64,000 bases of DNA from the NCBI GenBank assembly GCA_016721305.1, contig JADKIH010000011.1, forward strand, positions 98,503 to 162,502, written 5' to 3'. The stretch comes from Bacteroidota bacterium (lineage in GTDB: Bacteria > Bacteroidota > Bacteroidia > AKYH767-A > 2013-40CM-41-45). Each line of letters starts with the position of its first letter. Positions within the stretch are counted from its first letter, which is position 1. Below the pieces are notes generated by a model. It worked only from the letters and a program-made list of their open reading frames with translations. It had not been told where the DNA came from and did not search any database. Below are positions 45,063-57,100 of this stretch, piece by piece. Position numbers and translations under genes: made by a program.

Positions 45063-45398
45063 TTGGAAAACGTAGCAATACCGGTCTTGGGAAAATTTTT
45101 CGCCCCCTAATCCACACTAGTATTTTATTCTCGCCATATGGATTTCAAGAGGGCTCCGTCATTTAATTGAAATCCTTCGACGGAGCAGTTAAAAAGATTC
45201 AAGTATTTATTCTTCACGAAATCCTAACAGAGGTGTTTTCAACGAAAACTCTATCAAACACAAACTCACAATTGGACGATTACCGCGATGGTGATAGCCA
45301 GATTATCGAAGGAGACACTTTACTTGTGCAAATTTCAATAAGCAGAGGGGCGTTGGGGCCGGGGCGGGGGGGGGGGGGGGGGGCGAGCTTAGCTTCTG
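45063..45398. other. Intergenic stretch with interleaved inverted repeats and poly-G run
   Basis: No gene is supported. GGATTTCAA (45140-45148) pairs with TTGAAATCC (45167-45175), and GCTCCGTC (45153-45160) pairs with GACGGAGC (45179-45186). The pairs interleave, a pseudoknot-like layout. An 18-G run follows at 45366-45383, where the SPFH gene from the other side ends abruptly. A short TTG-started frame (45167-45409) has no protein character. Confidence 0.5.
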
Positions 45399-46130
45399 TC
45401 ATACCTTAATTGCAACTTCCTGACGGAAGAGAGCAACACCTTGTCCGCGCATTTGAGCGGCTTCTCTCTCGGCAGAAGCAGAGATCTTAATGGCATTACC
45501 TTCAGCTTCGGCTGCTTTTGTTTTTGTGATTAACAATGCCTGTCCTTCGTTTTCGGCAGCAGCTTTTAAGTTATTCGACGCCACAACCTGACTCATGGAT
45601 TTCATGATGGCTTCGTCGAACGTAATATCATTCAACTGCAAATCCTGCAGATGATAACCCCATTCTTCCAAACCGATATCGATCTGTTCTTTTACGTGCT
45701 CGGTAATGTCTTTTCTCAAACCCAATACGTCGGCTTGTTTTTTCAAGGCAACGAATCCGCGAATCGATCCTTCGATTGTACGAATCAATGCCTGCATGAA
45801 ATTTCGTTCATCAACGAATTTGAAAGCTACGTTTTGAATCGTCTGTGAATCGTGATTGATTACAGAATAGAGTAACATCGCTTTGAAATACACATTTGCC
45901 TGATCGACGGTGATGGCTTGAAATTCCAGTTCAACCGAACGGTTCTGAACTGAAATACGACGGAAGACCGATTCAATTAAAGGGATTTTAAAATTCAGTC
46001 CGGGATACATCACGCGACGGAATTTTCCAAAGATGGTAATGACGGCTACGGTTCCCTGCTGTACAGTTACGAAGCAGAGAAAAAGCGTAACAAGAATAAT
46101 GACGAGAAGAATTGCAAAACTTGGTACCAT
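45384..46130 (-). CDS. SPFH/Band 7 (stomatin-like) membrane protein, 3'-truncated
   Basis: An N-terminal membrane helix (FAILLVIILVTLFLCFVTV) is followed by a Band 7 domain (PGLNFKIPLIESVFRRISVQ; VDQANVYFKAMLLYSV) and a coiled coil (AEAEGNAIKISASAEREAAQ). The readable frame stops at 45399. Adding one A near 45407 reads on as KGMTEAKLA and then runs into the poly-G tract at 45383, so the last ~50-60 residues usual for the family are absent. SPFH proteins scaffold membrane microdomains. The truncation is probably an assembly fault. Confidence 0.8.
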
Positions 46131-46194
46131 AGTGTTAAGTTTATTTTTTCCGCAAGGTAGCAGTTTTTCGGGAAAATGTACTTTTGCTTAATCC

Positions 46195-47429
46195 ATGCCT
46201 TTCCAACGCCGTAAAGCTCTCCTCTTTCTTGCCTTTGCCATTCTTGTCGGAACGATTGCCGCTCTGGTCGATCGCGGGAAAATCATGACGCCGGAAATTA
46301 CCGTTCCTTACTTTTCCGGTGCGGCTCTTGGCTCAGGAAGCTCCAATTGGGAATTTAATCGAAACGAAGTCGACAAATTAAAAAGATCAACGACATCGCC
46401 GATCCGGCTTTGAGAAAATCATTGATCAATGACTACCGCTTTTCAACACAAAGGGCTGAAGTCAGAAGCTACCATCTTAATCAACCCGGATTGGTTTATT
46501 GCATTCGGCTGGCTCGTTTCCTGTTTGGCTTTGCCGGCGATATTCTGGCGCTGAAATTTTTGCAGCTCCTGCTTCACATTCTGGGATGCTTCATTATTCT
46601 AAACCTCCTAAAGACGACAAGAGCACAAACGGTTTTCCTCGTTCTCTATGCGCTCAATCCATTCATCATCTACCTTACGCTCTTCCCGTTTTATTACTTC
46701 TGGCAAGTCATTCCTTCGTTTTTAATTATCATTTTACTACTAAATGATCGTACACAGACTATTTCAGCCATCATTTTTTCAGTTTTCCTATTAGCTTTCA
46801 TGTACCTCATTCGGGTAACGGTAGCACCGATCAGCTTGCTTATTCTGCTCATTGGTTTTAGAAAATTGAGCTGGGGAATCCGAATCCCTGCTGTTCTTGT
46901 CTACCTCCTATTGGTCTTTTGGATGCAACCGTCGTATCTCTCCAAGCATCCCGGCCATGTGATGTACTCATCGCTTGGCGCTTATCCGGGTTCGCCGGTG
47001 CGTGGGTTTTCCGATAATATTTCTTTTGAGGATTATAATCTGGCTACGAAGAAAAATTACTCCTACGATACTAATCCCGGCATGTACGACAGCGAAGTCA
47101 TCATGGGCGAAGCAAAATGGGGCTATGAGCAATTCAAAAACTTTGCTCTCGAACATCCGCTCATCATTATCCGCAACGCCGGCCTCAACTTTTTCGAAGC
47201 ATTTTCTTTTGGATATCTGACGAAGTCGATTTGGCTAACGTATCTGAGCGCCTTCATCGGAATGCTCTATTTTTCTTTGTTGGTTTGGAGAAGGAAATGG
47301 TTGTCGATTATCTTGATCGCAACTGCTGCCTCCGCATACGTTTTATATCTGGCGCCGGTGCCGATTTATCTTTTCGGGAGTTATGTGTTGTTGGTGTTTG
47401 GGGGGATGGAAATGGTAAGTAGTAAGTAG
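46195..47429 (+). CDS. Polytopic membrane protein, glycosyltransferase-39-like, one frameshift
   Basis: The start at 46195 and the part from 46410 join when one A is added to the A5 run near 46393 (DKLKKINDIADPALRKSLIN), giving ~411 aa. At least eight hydrophobic helices are visible (FLFGFAGDILALKFLQLLLH, FYYFWQVIPSFLIIILLL and others), plus a long soluble loop (~250-305). The layout resembles PMT/ArnT-type GT-C glycosyltransferases, but I see no clear catalytic Asp-Glu pair in the first loop, so the call is tentative. A TACTTTTG -7 box (46179-46186) lies only 9 bp before the ATG, suggesting a near-leaderless mRNA. The stop lies inside a heptamer array. Confidence 0.6.
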
Positions 47430-47568
47430 TAAGCAGATTGATTTCACCACGAGGACACGAGTGCCACGAGGAATCACGAGACTCTTGTGATTCCTCGTGG
47501 CGCTCGTGTCCTTGTGGTAAAAAAACATCCCAAGTCAACTTACTACTTACTACTTACTACTTACAACC
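47414..47568. repeat. Composite element A6/E3 between convergent genes
   Basis: GTAAGTA heptamers on the left (47414-47435) and their inverse on the right (47531-47568) enclose a near-perfect inverted repeat of about 36 bp per arm: CCACGAGGACACGAG...GAATCACGAG facing TTGTGATTCCTCG...CTCGTGTCCTTGTGG, with a 3-bp centre near 47482. It separates two convergent genes. The upstream gene's stop is within the left heptamers. Confidence 0.92.
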
Positions 47569-47570
47569 AA

Positions 47571-47606
47571 AAAAAAAAGGGACCGACAACAAGTGCCGGC
47601 CCCTCG
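47571..47606 (-). terminator. Rho-independent terminator of the beta-helix T9SS gene
   Basis: On the minus strand a 10-bp stem (GGGGCCGGCA / TGTCGGTCCC, two wobble pairs) with loop CTTGT is followed by ten T. It lies ~23 bp after the stop codon at 47629. Confidence 0.85.
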
Positions 47607-47628
47607 GTTAAAGTATAGGGTGACTATA

Positions 47629-50626
47629 CTACTTAACTACGTTGAAACGTTTTGTAATTGTTCCTTCATCGGTTACAACCTGAACAAAGTACATTCCTGA
47701 CGGGAACGTTGAAAGATCTACAGTAAAGCTGCCTTTGCTTTCCTTATACATAATCACATGCTTCATTTCCTGACCGCGTGTGTCGAAGAAACGGAAGCTT
47801 ACTTTTTGTAAATCGGCGCTAGGCGACATAATATTAAGTTTTGTGCTGGCAGGATTCGGATAGAACGAAATTGCATCTTCATTCAGCAATGCAGGAATCG
47901 CATCTATCAGTGTTACGTTTATTGAATCAGTAAACGTACATCCATTTGCTCCGCTTACTGTTACCCAATATGTACCAACTGCAGTAACAGTGATTGTATC
48001 CGTAGTTTCGCCTGTCGACCAGAGGTATGTTGTGTAACCCTGACCCGGTGAAAGTTGAATAGAGAATGGACTTGCGACTGCAGTATCCACACCTAAGTCA
48101 GCAGTGATACCCGGAATAACAGTTACCTGCATCTCAACACGCGGACTTGCACAAGCTCCGATACCACAATTCATGAACAGATCAGCCATTGTCGGATTCT
48201 GTACTCCTTTTGTTGCAGTCTCACAATCCCAATCTGCTGCGTTGTTATGATCTTCAGTACCCATACGGTGATTTGTAATGCCGGTACTTGAACATGAAGT
48301 ACTCATGCCGGCTCCTACCCATTCAGAACCTATAACGATATTAGTAAATGAACCAACTGTAACGCTCATCGATGCAATCGTTGTGCTATCCCAATCCAAG
48401 CCAACAAAATCAACAACCGCTCCGTTAGGATCAAGAATCATTGCCCAACCGTTGCTGGCAGGGTTCCAAAGGAGATTGTTTCCCCAATAGTTATCCGATG
48501 CATCATCGGTTCTGTATTGAATTTCATGAGCATTCAAATAACCTAAATCCCATGTAAGAGTATTGGCAAGACTGGCATCTGTATACGAATCGCTGCAAAC
48601 TACTTTATAACCTGTTGCATCGAAACCAACACCTGATAGGTTTTGAATTTCTACGTAATCGCCGGTTCCGTTCGTTTCAATTTCAGTGATACGCAAACAT
48701 CCTGTTGTTCCGCTACCATGATGAGCCTCTACATAGAAAGTTGTGTCGCCGCTAACTGCTGTGTGGAAAGTATCTCCAACAGCAAGCAAGCTGCCATCAA
48801 CTGCCTGATCATACCACATCAACACATCGCCTGAATCATGCGCTGCGGTCAGCATCACGTTATTGTCGCATTGTGTAGAAGGTGAATTCACCGTTGGTGC
48901 ATTCGGATGATCGAGGAAGTCAATCGATAATGTGAGCGTATCATTTGTGTTGTCCTGATCACCGCCCAAAGAAGTGTAAACCGATAAATTCATTGTTCCG
49001 CCTGCATAAGTATTGACTGTTGTAGCGAAATAAATCGTATCGACCTGATTCGTTGCAAAGCTTGAGGAAACTGTTTCTGTAAGTGTAGCCGTTTGAATGC
49101 CGCTCACTTCTGCAGTCACGTCAAAACCTGTTTGAGTATTCACACCGAAATTGCGAATTATCACAGCTACAACCGTTGCAGAATCACCGCAACCGGCTTC
49201 AGGAGAAAGTACTGATACAAGACCGATATTATCAGAAAGCGGAGTGAATTCATCGGCACCGATATCCGGTGTAGTTAAACTACGAGCTTCGCCATCGATA
49301 TCATCTGCAACTTCCGGTAGTGATGTTCCCAAATCATTCACAGCCGGGCTACCTGAATGCAGGTTTGTTGACGAGGTGAATTGAGGATCACCGAAAACTG
49401 AATTGACATCTTGCCCTGATTGAACTTGCCAGTCGGCAAAATCAGTTGCTGTAATTGCTCCCCATGTTCCAATATTGAGAGAATTCGGAGTATAAAGATC
49501 ATTGTAATCGCATAGCGATACTTGAGTTGGAGTTGAAAGGAAATTAACAATAGCTGAACCACCACCGGTATTCACAAAATATTGTTCACCACTTTTACTT
49601 CATTTGCACTATTGCCTTCGACATGTAAGCAAGTCGATAAATTTCCGTTTGTTGCAACATTCACCGTATTGTTATAAATATTGATGTATTCGCTGCCACT
49701 TAAATAAACTCCATATGAAGTACCTGTACTTCCAAGTTCGGAGATAAAATTATTTTTAACGAGCATTTCATTTCCTGAAGTACAAACAGAACTAAGAATT
49801 TTTATTCCTGATCCTCCCATACCTGTACTTGTAATTCTATTATTTGAAATTTCAGAAGTTCCTACTACAGCTCCCAAAGTCATTCCCACAAATACCGTAT
49901 TTGTTGTATTCGTAGTAATCACATTATCCTTAATCAGAGCTTGAGAACTATTATTAAGGTAAATCCCCTGGTCTCCCTGATTCATCATTACGTTACCGGT
50001 AATTTGAGGTAGCGCCAGATTGGTTGCTGCACTTTGGCCTAAAAAGTAAAAGGCATATGCATTTCCTTCAATGAGATTGTTCGAGAAATTGACTAACGAA
50101 TCCTGAGCACCACCCAACGGAATGTAAATCGAAATTGAATTCATTCCGCCAAAAACACGTTGCTCGGCCGTAATGCGACAATTCGTAAACTAATTCGCTT
50201 AGAACCTGAACCAAGATAAATACAACCTGAATATTGATCAGTACCTGAACGCTCAATCGTAACCTGATTGAATCGCAAATAATCTGTTCCATTAATCAGC
50301 ATCGTAAAGTTACTTGAATTCGTAGTGCTCGATGGGTCAGTGATGATTACACTTGAACTATCGCCGTTCTCTGATTGAAAAGTGATGGTATTCGTAGCCG
50401 AAGTGCCAACAACATTTCCCATAGAAACTTTACCTGTATAGGTTCCGGGGCGAATGTCAAAAATAACCGGACCGGATACACCGGCCGCTAACGCTGTTGT
50501 TGCTGCCTGAATCGTTGCATAATCGGGTGCTGTTCCGCCGATTGTGTACGTACCGCTCAACTGGGCAAACGAGGAGATGCACCAGAAGGAAAACGCAGTA
50601 AGCAGGAGAGTAATTTTTTTGTTCAT
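47629..50626 (-). CDS. Secreted beta-helix / lamin-tail protein with T9SS domain, two frameshifts
   Basis: Signal peptide at 50626 (MNKKITLLLTAFSFWCISSFAQ). A right-handed parallel beta-helix follows (~30-330: GVSGPVIFDIRPGTYTGKV, NNLIEGNAYAFYFLGQ, ISNNRITSTGMGGSGI). Further on come an Ig-like region, a lamin-tail domain (RITEIETNGTGDYVEIQN) and a T9SS end (ISFYPNPASTKLNIM...FPSGMYFVQVV). Both breaks, near 50150 and 49577, are repaired by adding one T to runs of T (NVFFGGMNSI; VNNIFVNTGG). Corrected length is ~1000 aa. It is probably a surface carbohydrate-binding or adhesive protein. Confidence 0.85.
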
Positions 50627-50840
50627 GATGGAGTGTTTATTAAAGTGAAAGATTGGTTTAGGGGCTTCAAGTTATCTATTTTCAATGAGTCTGAAAAATG
50701 AAATTGAATCTATAAAAGTTCGAAAAATCGAGAAAAACAGCTCTTTTGGGGCTCAGACCGATTTTTACAGGACTATTACAAAGAATAAAGGGCCTGAATG
50801 GAAATATTTAATAAACTTGTAAATATAAACTCCCAAAAGC

Positions 50841-53372
50841 ATGTACCTATACCGTTACTTTCTTGCCATAGGCCTTTTCGTCTGCCTTTTTATTACCTCT
50901 TCTGCTCAAATTGTGATCAACGAATACTCTTGCGCAAATCTGTCATTATCGGCCGATGATTACGGAAAGTTCGAAGACTGGATCGAACTTTATAATGCAG
51001 GAAACACCACCGTTACAATCGGAGGATATTATCTGAGCGATCGAATCAATCAGCCTACTAAGTGGCAAATCCCTGCAGGAACAACGCTGGCTTCGCATGC
51101 TTATATTTTATTCTATGCATCAGGCCGAAACGAAAACACGGGGATTTATTACCACACAAATTTTAAACTCTCTCAATCGAAATTTCCTGCCGAACAAATT
51201 GTTCTCTCCGACAATTCAGGCACCATTATCGATCAGCTTTATGTATCGGCTACGCAAAAGCATCATAGTCTGGGCAGGATTCCTGACGGTTCCGTAAATT
51301 GGAAAGTATGTACCGTTCCAAGTCCACGACTGACTAACGGATCCTCAAATACATTTACGGCTTATGCCGCAACGCCTCAATTCTCAACAGCTGCAGGATT
51401 CTATGCCGGCACTGTTACTGTCTCTATCACCAATAACGAACCGAATTCCACGCTTCGTTATACACTCGACGGAACAGAACCAACTGTCACATCTGCCGCA
51501 TACATTGGCCCTATCAACATTCCTACAACTACTGTTTTAAAAGCCGCGAGCTTTCCTTCGTCTCCTTCTATCCTCCAAAGTTTTGTACAATTTGCAACTT
51601 ACTTCATCGGAGTAAACCATACTCTTCCGGTTGTATCAATTGCCGCAAACCAACTTCAGACATTGGCAAACGGAAGCGGAAGCCTTTTACCGCTCGGCTC
51701 GATTGAATATTTCGACATGAATAAAACCAGAAAGACTGCAGGGTACGGAGAATACAACCGACACGGTCAGGATTCCTGGGCGAATGATCAGCGAAGTCTT
51801 GACTTCGTAATGAAAGACGAACTGGGATATAACTATGCTCTTCAATATCCGATTTTCTCACAAACACCACGCGATGAATTTCAACGTGTAATTCTCCGTG
51901 CAGCAGGCGACGATAATTACCCTGCTGCTCACCATTCGAGTAATGATGGTAGTGCTCACTTAAGAGATGCGTATGTTCAAAATCTCGCGAAACAAGGCGG
52001 GCTCAACTTAGATGTTCGAACTGCAACTAAAGCCATCGTCTATATCAATGGTGCTTACTGGGGCGTTTATGATTTGAGAGAAGTGCCGGATGATCATGAT
52101 TACACAAATTACTATTACGGCCAGGACAAATACCACCTTCAATACATCGAAACGTGGGGTGGTACATGGGCTGAATACGGAGGTAATCAGGCTCTCACCG
52201 ACTGGGATACTTTTCGCAATTGGGTCATGAGCCACAATATGACAAATCCATCGGACTGGGATTATGTTACCCGAAATCTCGATGTGAAAAGTCTGGCCGA
52301 TTATGTAATCGTGAACTCAATTACTGTTACTTCTGACTGGTTAAACTACAATACAGGTTGGTGGAGAGGACTCGACTCGACAGGCACGCATAAAAAATGG
52401 GGATACATTCTTTGGGACAATGATGCCGTATTCGGCTTCTACATCAACTACACCGGCATCCCCGATACGAGTGCAACGGCGCTTGCCTTGTAATGTTGAT
52501 TTGCCGAATAGTTTGTCCGACCCTAAAGGACATCTCGACCTACTGGATAAGCTCCGACAAAATCCGGATTTCAATCAGTACTATATTTCCCGATACATTG
52601 ATTTGATGAATTCAACATTCAGTTGCGATAACATGTTGCGCTCGCTCGACAGTATTGCTGCAGTGATCGATCCGGAAATGGACCAACATGCGCAGCGCTG
52701 GTTTGGAACTTATAGCGAATGGCAAACTAATGTTCAACGTCTTCGATACTTTATCGAACGTCGTTGCGCTTCTATCTCTCAAACTCTTTCACCGTGTTAC
52801 AGTCTTTCGGGCCCATATCCGGTTACTATTACAGAAAATCCGAATGGCGCAGGTGTATTAAAAATAAATTCACTTACGTTGAACGACTTTCCATGGACAG
52901 GGAATTTCTATGGAGGAATTCCGATAGAATTACAAGCTCTTCCTGATACGTTGAATGATTTTATTTTGATCACTGGACTTCGCAAAATTTCCTTATCACC
53001 CCTTCTGCCTCTGCATCGATTGCAGAATATAATATTACAGGTGCGGATAGTTTAACGGCATTCTTCGTACAGCATACTGTCGGTATCCAAAATCCACAAA
53101 CTCCGAATTTCGCTGTGAGTGTTTTCCCAACCATTTTCAGTGCTCAGACTACTCTTGCTTTCGCTCTTGAAAAATCAGATCGAATTTCATTTACAATCAG
53201 CACAGTTGAAGGGAAAATAATTTCTTCTTCCGGAAGTCGTCTGTTAAATGCAGGTGAGTATACGATCCCATTAAATTTCTCCGAAAAGAATCTTGCTGCC
53301 GGTATGTATATTCTTCGAATCGCCAACAGTTCGGAAGCTCAAACTTTCCGATTAATCTACCAAGGCCAATAG
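50841..53372 (+). CDS. Secreted CotH-kinase-fold protein with lamin-tail and T9SS domains, two frameshifts
   Basis: Signal peptide, lamin-tail domain (VINEYSCANLSLSADDYGKF...), then a chitobiase C-terminal-like module (TLRYTLDGTEPT). A CotH domain lies at ~255-680 (HTLPVVSIAANQ, GVYDLREVPDDHDY, ILWDNDAVFGF). Frame breaks near 52480 (one base extra) and 52990 (one T missing; KISFITPSASASIAEYN) split it. The C-terminus is a T9SS-like domain (VSVFPTIFSAQTTLAF...LAAGMYILRIA). CotH proteins are atypical protein kinases first known from Bacillus spore coats; WDND holds the metal-binding Asp. A secreted role in Bacteroidetes is unstudied. Confidence 0.82.
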
Positions 53373-53397
53373 AATTCGGTTGCCGTTTTTTGCACCC

Positions 53398-53440
53398 CTG
53401 AAAGCCCGCCACCAGCGGGCTTTCAGGTTATTCACACTTT
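53398..53440 (+). terminator. Hairpin terminator after the CotH gene
   Basis: A perfect 12-bp stem, CTGAAAGCCCGC / GCGGGCTTTCAG, with loop CACCA (53398-53426) is followed after 10 bp by TTTTTTAG. The remaining intergenic part, to 53726, shows no gene. Confidence 0.7.
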
Positions 53441-53726
53441 TTTAGTCCGTTTTTCGCTCTGACCATATAGCCCTCAAAGTCAATGAAATCGGGCCTTTTG
53501 TAAGATTTTCGCATTTTTTTCACCAAGCAAAACCCCGCTTTCGCCCGTCAAATAAGGGTTTTAGAAATATTAATCAACAATTAACATAGGCAGCCTTGTA
53601 AGAAAGTACCTTTACAGCTAAATTTAATAGACTCTGAAACCCTTTATTTGTAAGGTCTACAGCCTTTTTGGCAAATCAATTTGACGCTTTGTGCGTATTT
53701 AAGTAGTTACCACACACACTAATACA

Positions 53727-54104
53727 ATGAAAAATAACACATACATCAAAGGCCTTCGGCTTGCTATTTTTTTCGCCTTCATCTACGCTACAGTTTTTAG
53801 CCAAACGAATTCGTCGAAAGAAATGCTCATCTCTGTTCCTTATCTGACAGATAAAAACGCTGTGCTCATTCAAGAGTCTTTAAAGAACACACCGGGCGTT
53901 CAGGCAATCGAAGCGTGCTACCCATTGCACGTGATGGTCATTCGTTACGATTCACAAAAGAACTCGGAAGAAACATTACTTGAAACTTTGCGGAAAGCAG
54001 AAATCAATTCTACCGTCGAATTATTATTCAGTCGCGATATTCAGAATATCCGACATACATACAAACTCACAACTATAGTCGATAATTTTCAGCGAAAGCA
54101 GTAA
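53727..54104 (+). CDS. Exported HMA-like small protein without metal-binding CxxC
   Basis: 125 aa with a signal peptide (MKNNTYIKGLRLAIFFAFIYATVFSQ). The mature part, LISVPYLTDKNAVLIQESLK ... VMVIRYDSQKNSEETLLETLRKAE, follows the beta-alpha-beta pattern of heavy-metal-associated domains but has no CxxC. It starts 16 bp before the next, very large T9SS gene, so it is probably co-transcribed with it. The function is unknown. Confidence 0.6.
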   Translation: MKNNTYIKGLRLAIFFAFIYATVFSQTNSSKEMLISVPYLTDKNAVLIQESLKNTPGVQAIEACYPLHVMVIRYDSQKNSEETLLETLRKAEINSTVELLFSRDIQNIRHTYKLTTIVDNFQRKQ

Positions 54105-54120
54105 ACACACTTTTTGACCC

Positions 54121-57100
54121 ATGAAAAAGCACCACCACGCTAAATCGTTTTTATTCCTGTTACTTAGTCTCTTTGCATTCTCTGCATTCGGACAAAGTGA
54201 CAATCTTTGCCCGCAGAATAATGTTCCTACACTGAACATTACGAATTGCGGAAGCACGGCAACGAATTATTCAATTCCTCAATCCTTTTCTGTCGACAAC
54301 AACAGTAACGTTTCGACCAATCTGGGTTGTATGACTTCGGGTAATAATCGCCGTGACGGATGGTTTAAATTTACGGCCACTTCCACTGCAACCAGTATTG
54401 CAGCAACAGTTGTGACACGAGATGTCGGATTAGCTGTCTACACCGGCTCATGTGGCTCTATGACTCAAGTGGGCTGTATTAATGCTAATGGTGGCGGTAA
54501 CCCGGAAGTCTTGAATTTAACTACGGCGATAAGTACTACTTATTATATCCGAATCATTCGTTACTCAAACAATGGTTCAGGTCTTAATAATACAATGGAT
54601 GGTACAATCCTGGTTCGGAATACTGTTTCCAATAACGATTGTGCTACTGCGACTACTCTTACTCCATCGGTTGTCGGCGGAAGCTGCTCAACAATTTGCG
54701 GTTCTACTCTAGGTGCTACAGCATCTACTCCGGCAACAGGCTGTTCCGGAACTGCCGACGACGACGTTTGGTATGTATTCACCGCAACACAATTACAGCA
54801 TGTAATTACTGTTGCCGGATCGGGCAACTTCGATCCGGTTATTGAGGTTCTTGGAGGAAATTGCGGTTCAACTTCATCGTTGGCCTGCGCCGATCTCACA
54901 GGAAACGGAGGTACAGAGGCTGTAACATACAGCAATTTCACTCCGGGCTTAACTTACCGCATTCGTGTTTACGATTCAGGAAATGGCCCGCCCGATAATT
55001 TTGACTTTACTATTTGTATTACTACTCCTGTAATGCCAAGCTGCCCCGGTAGTCTTGGTACCGGTGTTGTAAACATTCCAAGTTTGCCATATGCATCAGC
55101 CGGACGAACAACGACAGGAAAAGTAAATGACCTCACTGCAAGCAACGTCGTTGTATGCGGTAGTCCGAATTACTATCAAGGCAATGACGAAGTCTTTATT
55201 TTTACTCCGGCTACTTCGGGAAATATTTCAATTACGCTCACCAGCGGTAGTACGAATGTCGGAATGATGCTGTATAACGGATGTCCGTTTATCGGCCAGG
55301 GAGGAACTTGTGTAGATTATTCACAAAGTACATCGGGTAATCAATTCATGTGTGTCAATGTGATCGCAGGAAATACTTACTACCTGATCGTCGACAGAAA
55401 TTCGAATAACTCAATCAATAGTTACGCAATCTCTATAACCACTCCAAGCGCAGGTGCTCCTGCAGGTTCTACTTGCGGCAATGCAATACCTATCACTCTT
55501 CCTTATTCAATTGCCAATCAATCTACGCTTTGTAAAGGCAACGATTACAACAACGGAAGTTCAGGATCTTGTATGTCGTTATACGAAAGCGGAGAAGACA
55601 TGGTGTTCAGCTTAACTGTACCCGGAGCGCAGTGTATCAATATTAACCTGAGCAATACATCTTCGACTCAGTCGGGATTCCACTATATCAGAATTGCCCG
55701 GATCAGTCGGCGCAAACTGTCTCGGCTTTATCGGTGGCGGAAACGTGAACGGAAACTTCTCTCTGCCTGCTGCCGGAACTTACTACATTATTGTCGATTC
55801 ATGGGATCCTCCATCTGCTATTTCATTTAACCTTGCCGTTACTTCGATCGGTGCAGGAACGCCTAACGATCTTCCTTGTAATGCTACTGTCTTGCCTCTG
55901 AATACAAATGTCAACGGCGATAACAGTTGCTCTACAGGTTTGCTCGAACCCGGTGCTCCATCGTGCTGGACTTCCGGAGCACTTAATACGGTTTGGTATA
56001 CGGTAGTTCCAACCACGAACACTTTAACAATAAAAACTTTCCCTGGAACTCTCTCTAATACTCAAATAGCATTATATCAGGGCGCCTGCAACTCACTGAC
56101 GCAAGTGGCTCCGACTTCGAGTTCTTGTAATCAAGATATCACTTGCGGACTAAATACTGCTTTAAATTCTCAAATTACAGTTTCAGGCTTAACAGTCGGG
56201 AACACATATTATATAAGAGTAGATGGCGAGCAGGATATGACGGGAACATTTGGAATTATCGCTATTCCGGGTACTGCATCAAGTTTGCCTCCGACATTCG
56301 GACAAGATTGTTCCGCTCCTCTTCCTGTATGTCAGAATACGATCTTTACCGGAAATCCGGGTCTTAGTAATTTCGGAAGCACATGTGATATTAACGGAAG
56401 CGTCGGCTGTCTTGGCTCCGGAGAACGGGCATCAGCATATTATTCAATTCCTATCGGAGCAACCGGTACTCTCGAATTCGATATCATTCCCAACGATTGG
56501 CCGGGAGCACCAAGTACAACGAGTACAGATTACGATTTTGCTATTTGGGAAATCGGTCAAAGCGGCTTAACATGTGCTCAGCTGGCAAACGCAAATCCGA
56601 CGCGTTGTAATTACAGCGCTTATGGTGTAACAGGTGTTAGCGGAACAGGAAATTCGCCCGGCCTCTACCCCGGATTTAATACAGCTTATGAATCGGCTAT
56701 TCCTGTTACTGCCGGTGAAACGTATTTACTTGTAGTTTCAAATTACACAAACAGTACTTCCGGATTTACTCTCAACTTCACTTCAGTACCTGATCCTATC
56801 AATTACTCAGGTGCGCCATCTTCTATGCTTTGGCAAGGTGGCACAAATACCAGTTATGGTGTAGCGGCTAACTGGGGGTCTTGCGTTCCTCCTTCCTGCT
56901 CATCGGATGCGATCGTAAGTCCGATCTCCATCAACCAACCTGTCGTCATGTCGAATCAAACGGTAAATAACATCACTATTAGTCCGGGTGCTTCGCTTAC
57001 GATTAATCCTAACATGACTCTCTCCGTTTGCGGTGACTTCGTAAACGATGGAAGTTTGATCATGCTCGCAGGCTCAACAGTAAAATTCGTTGGTAGCGGA

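Noticed and set aside
45167..45409. 80-codon frame ending in a poly-Gly stretch
   Set aside because: It begins at TTG, runs into the artefact-like G18 tract and has no recognisable protein features.
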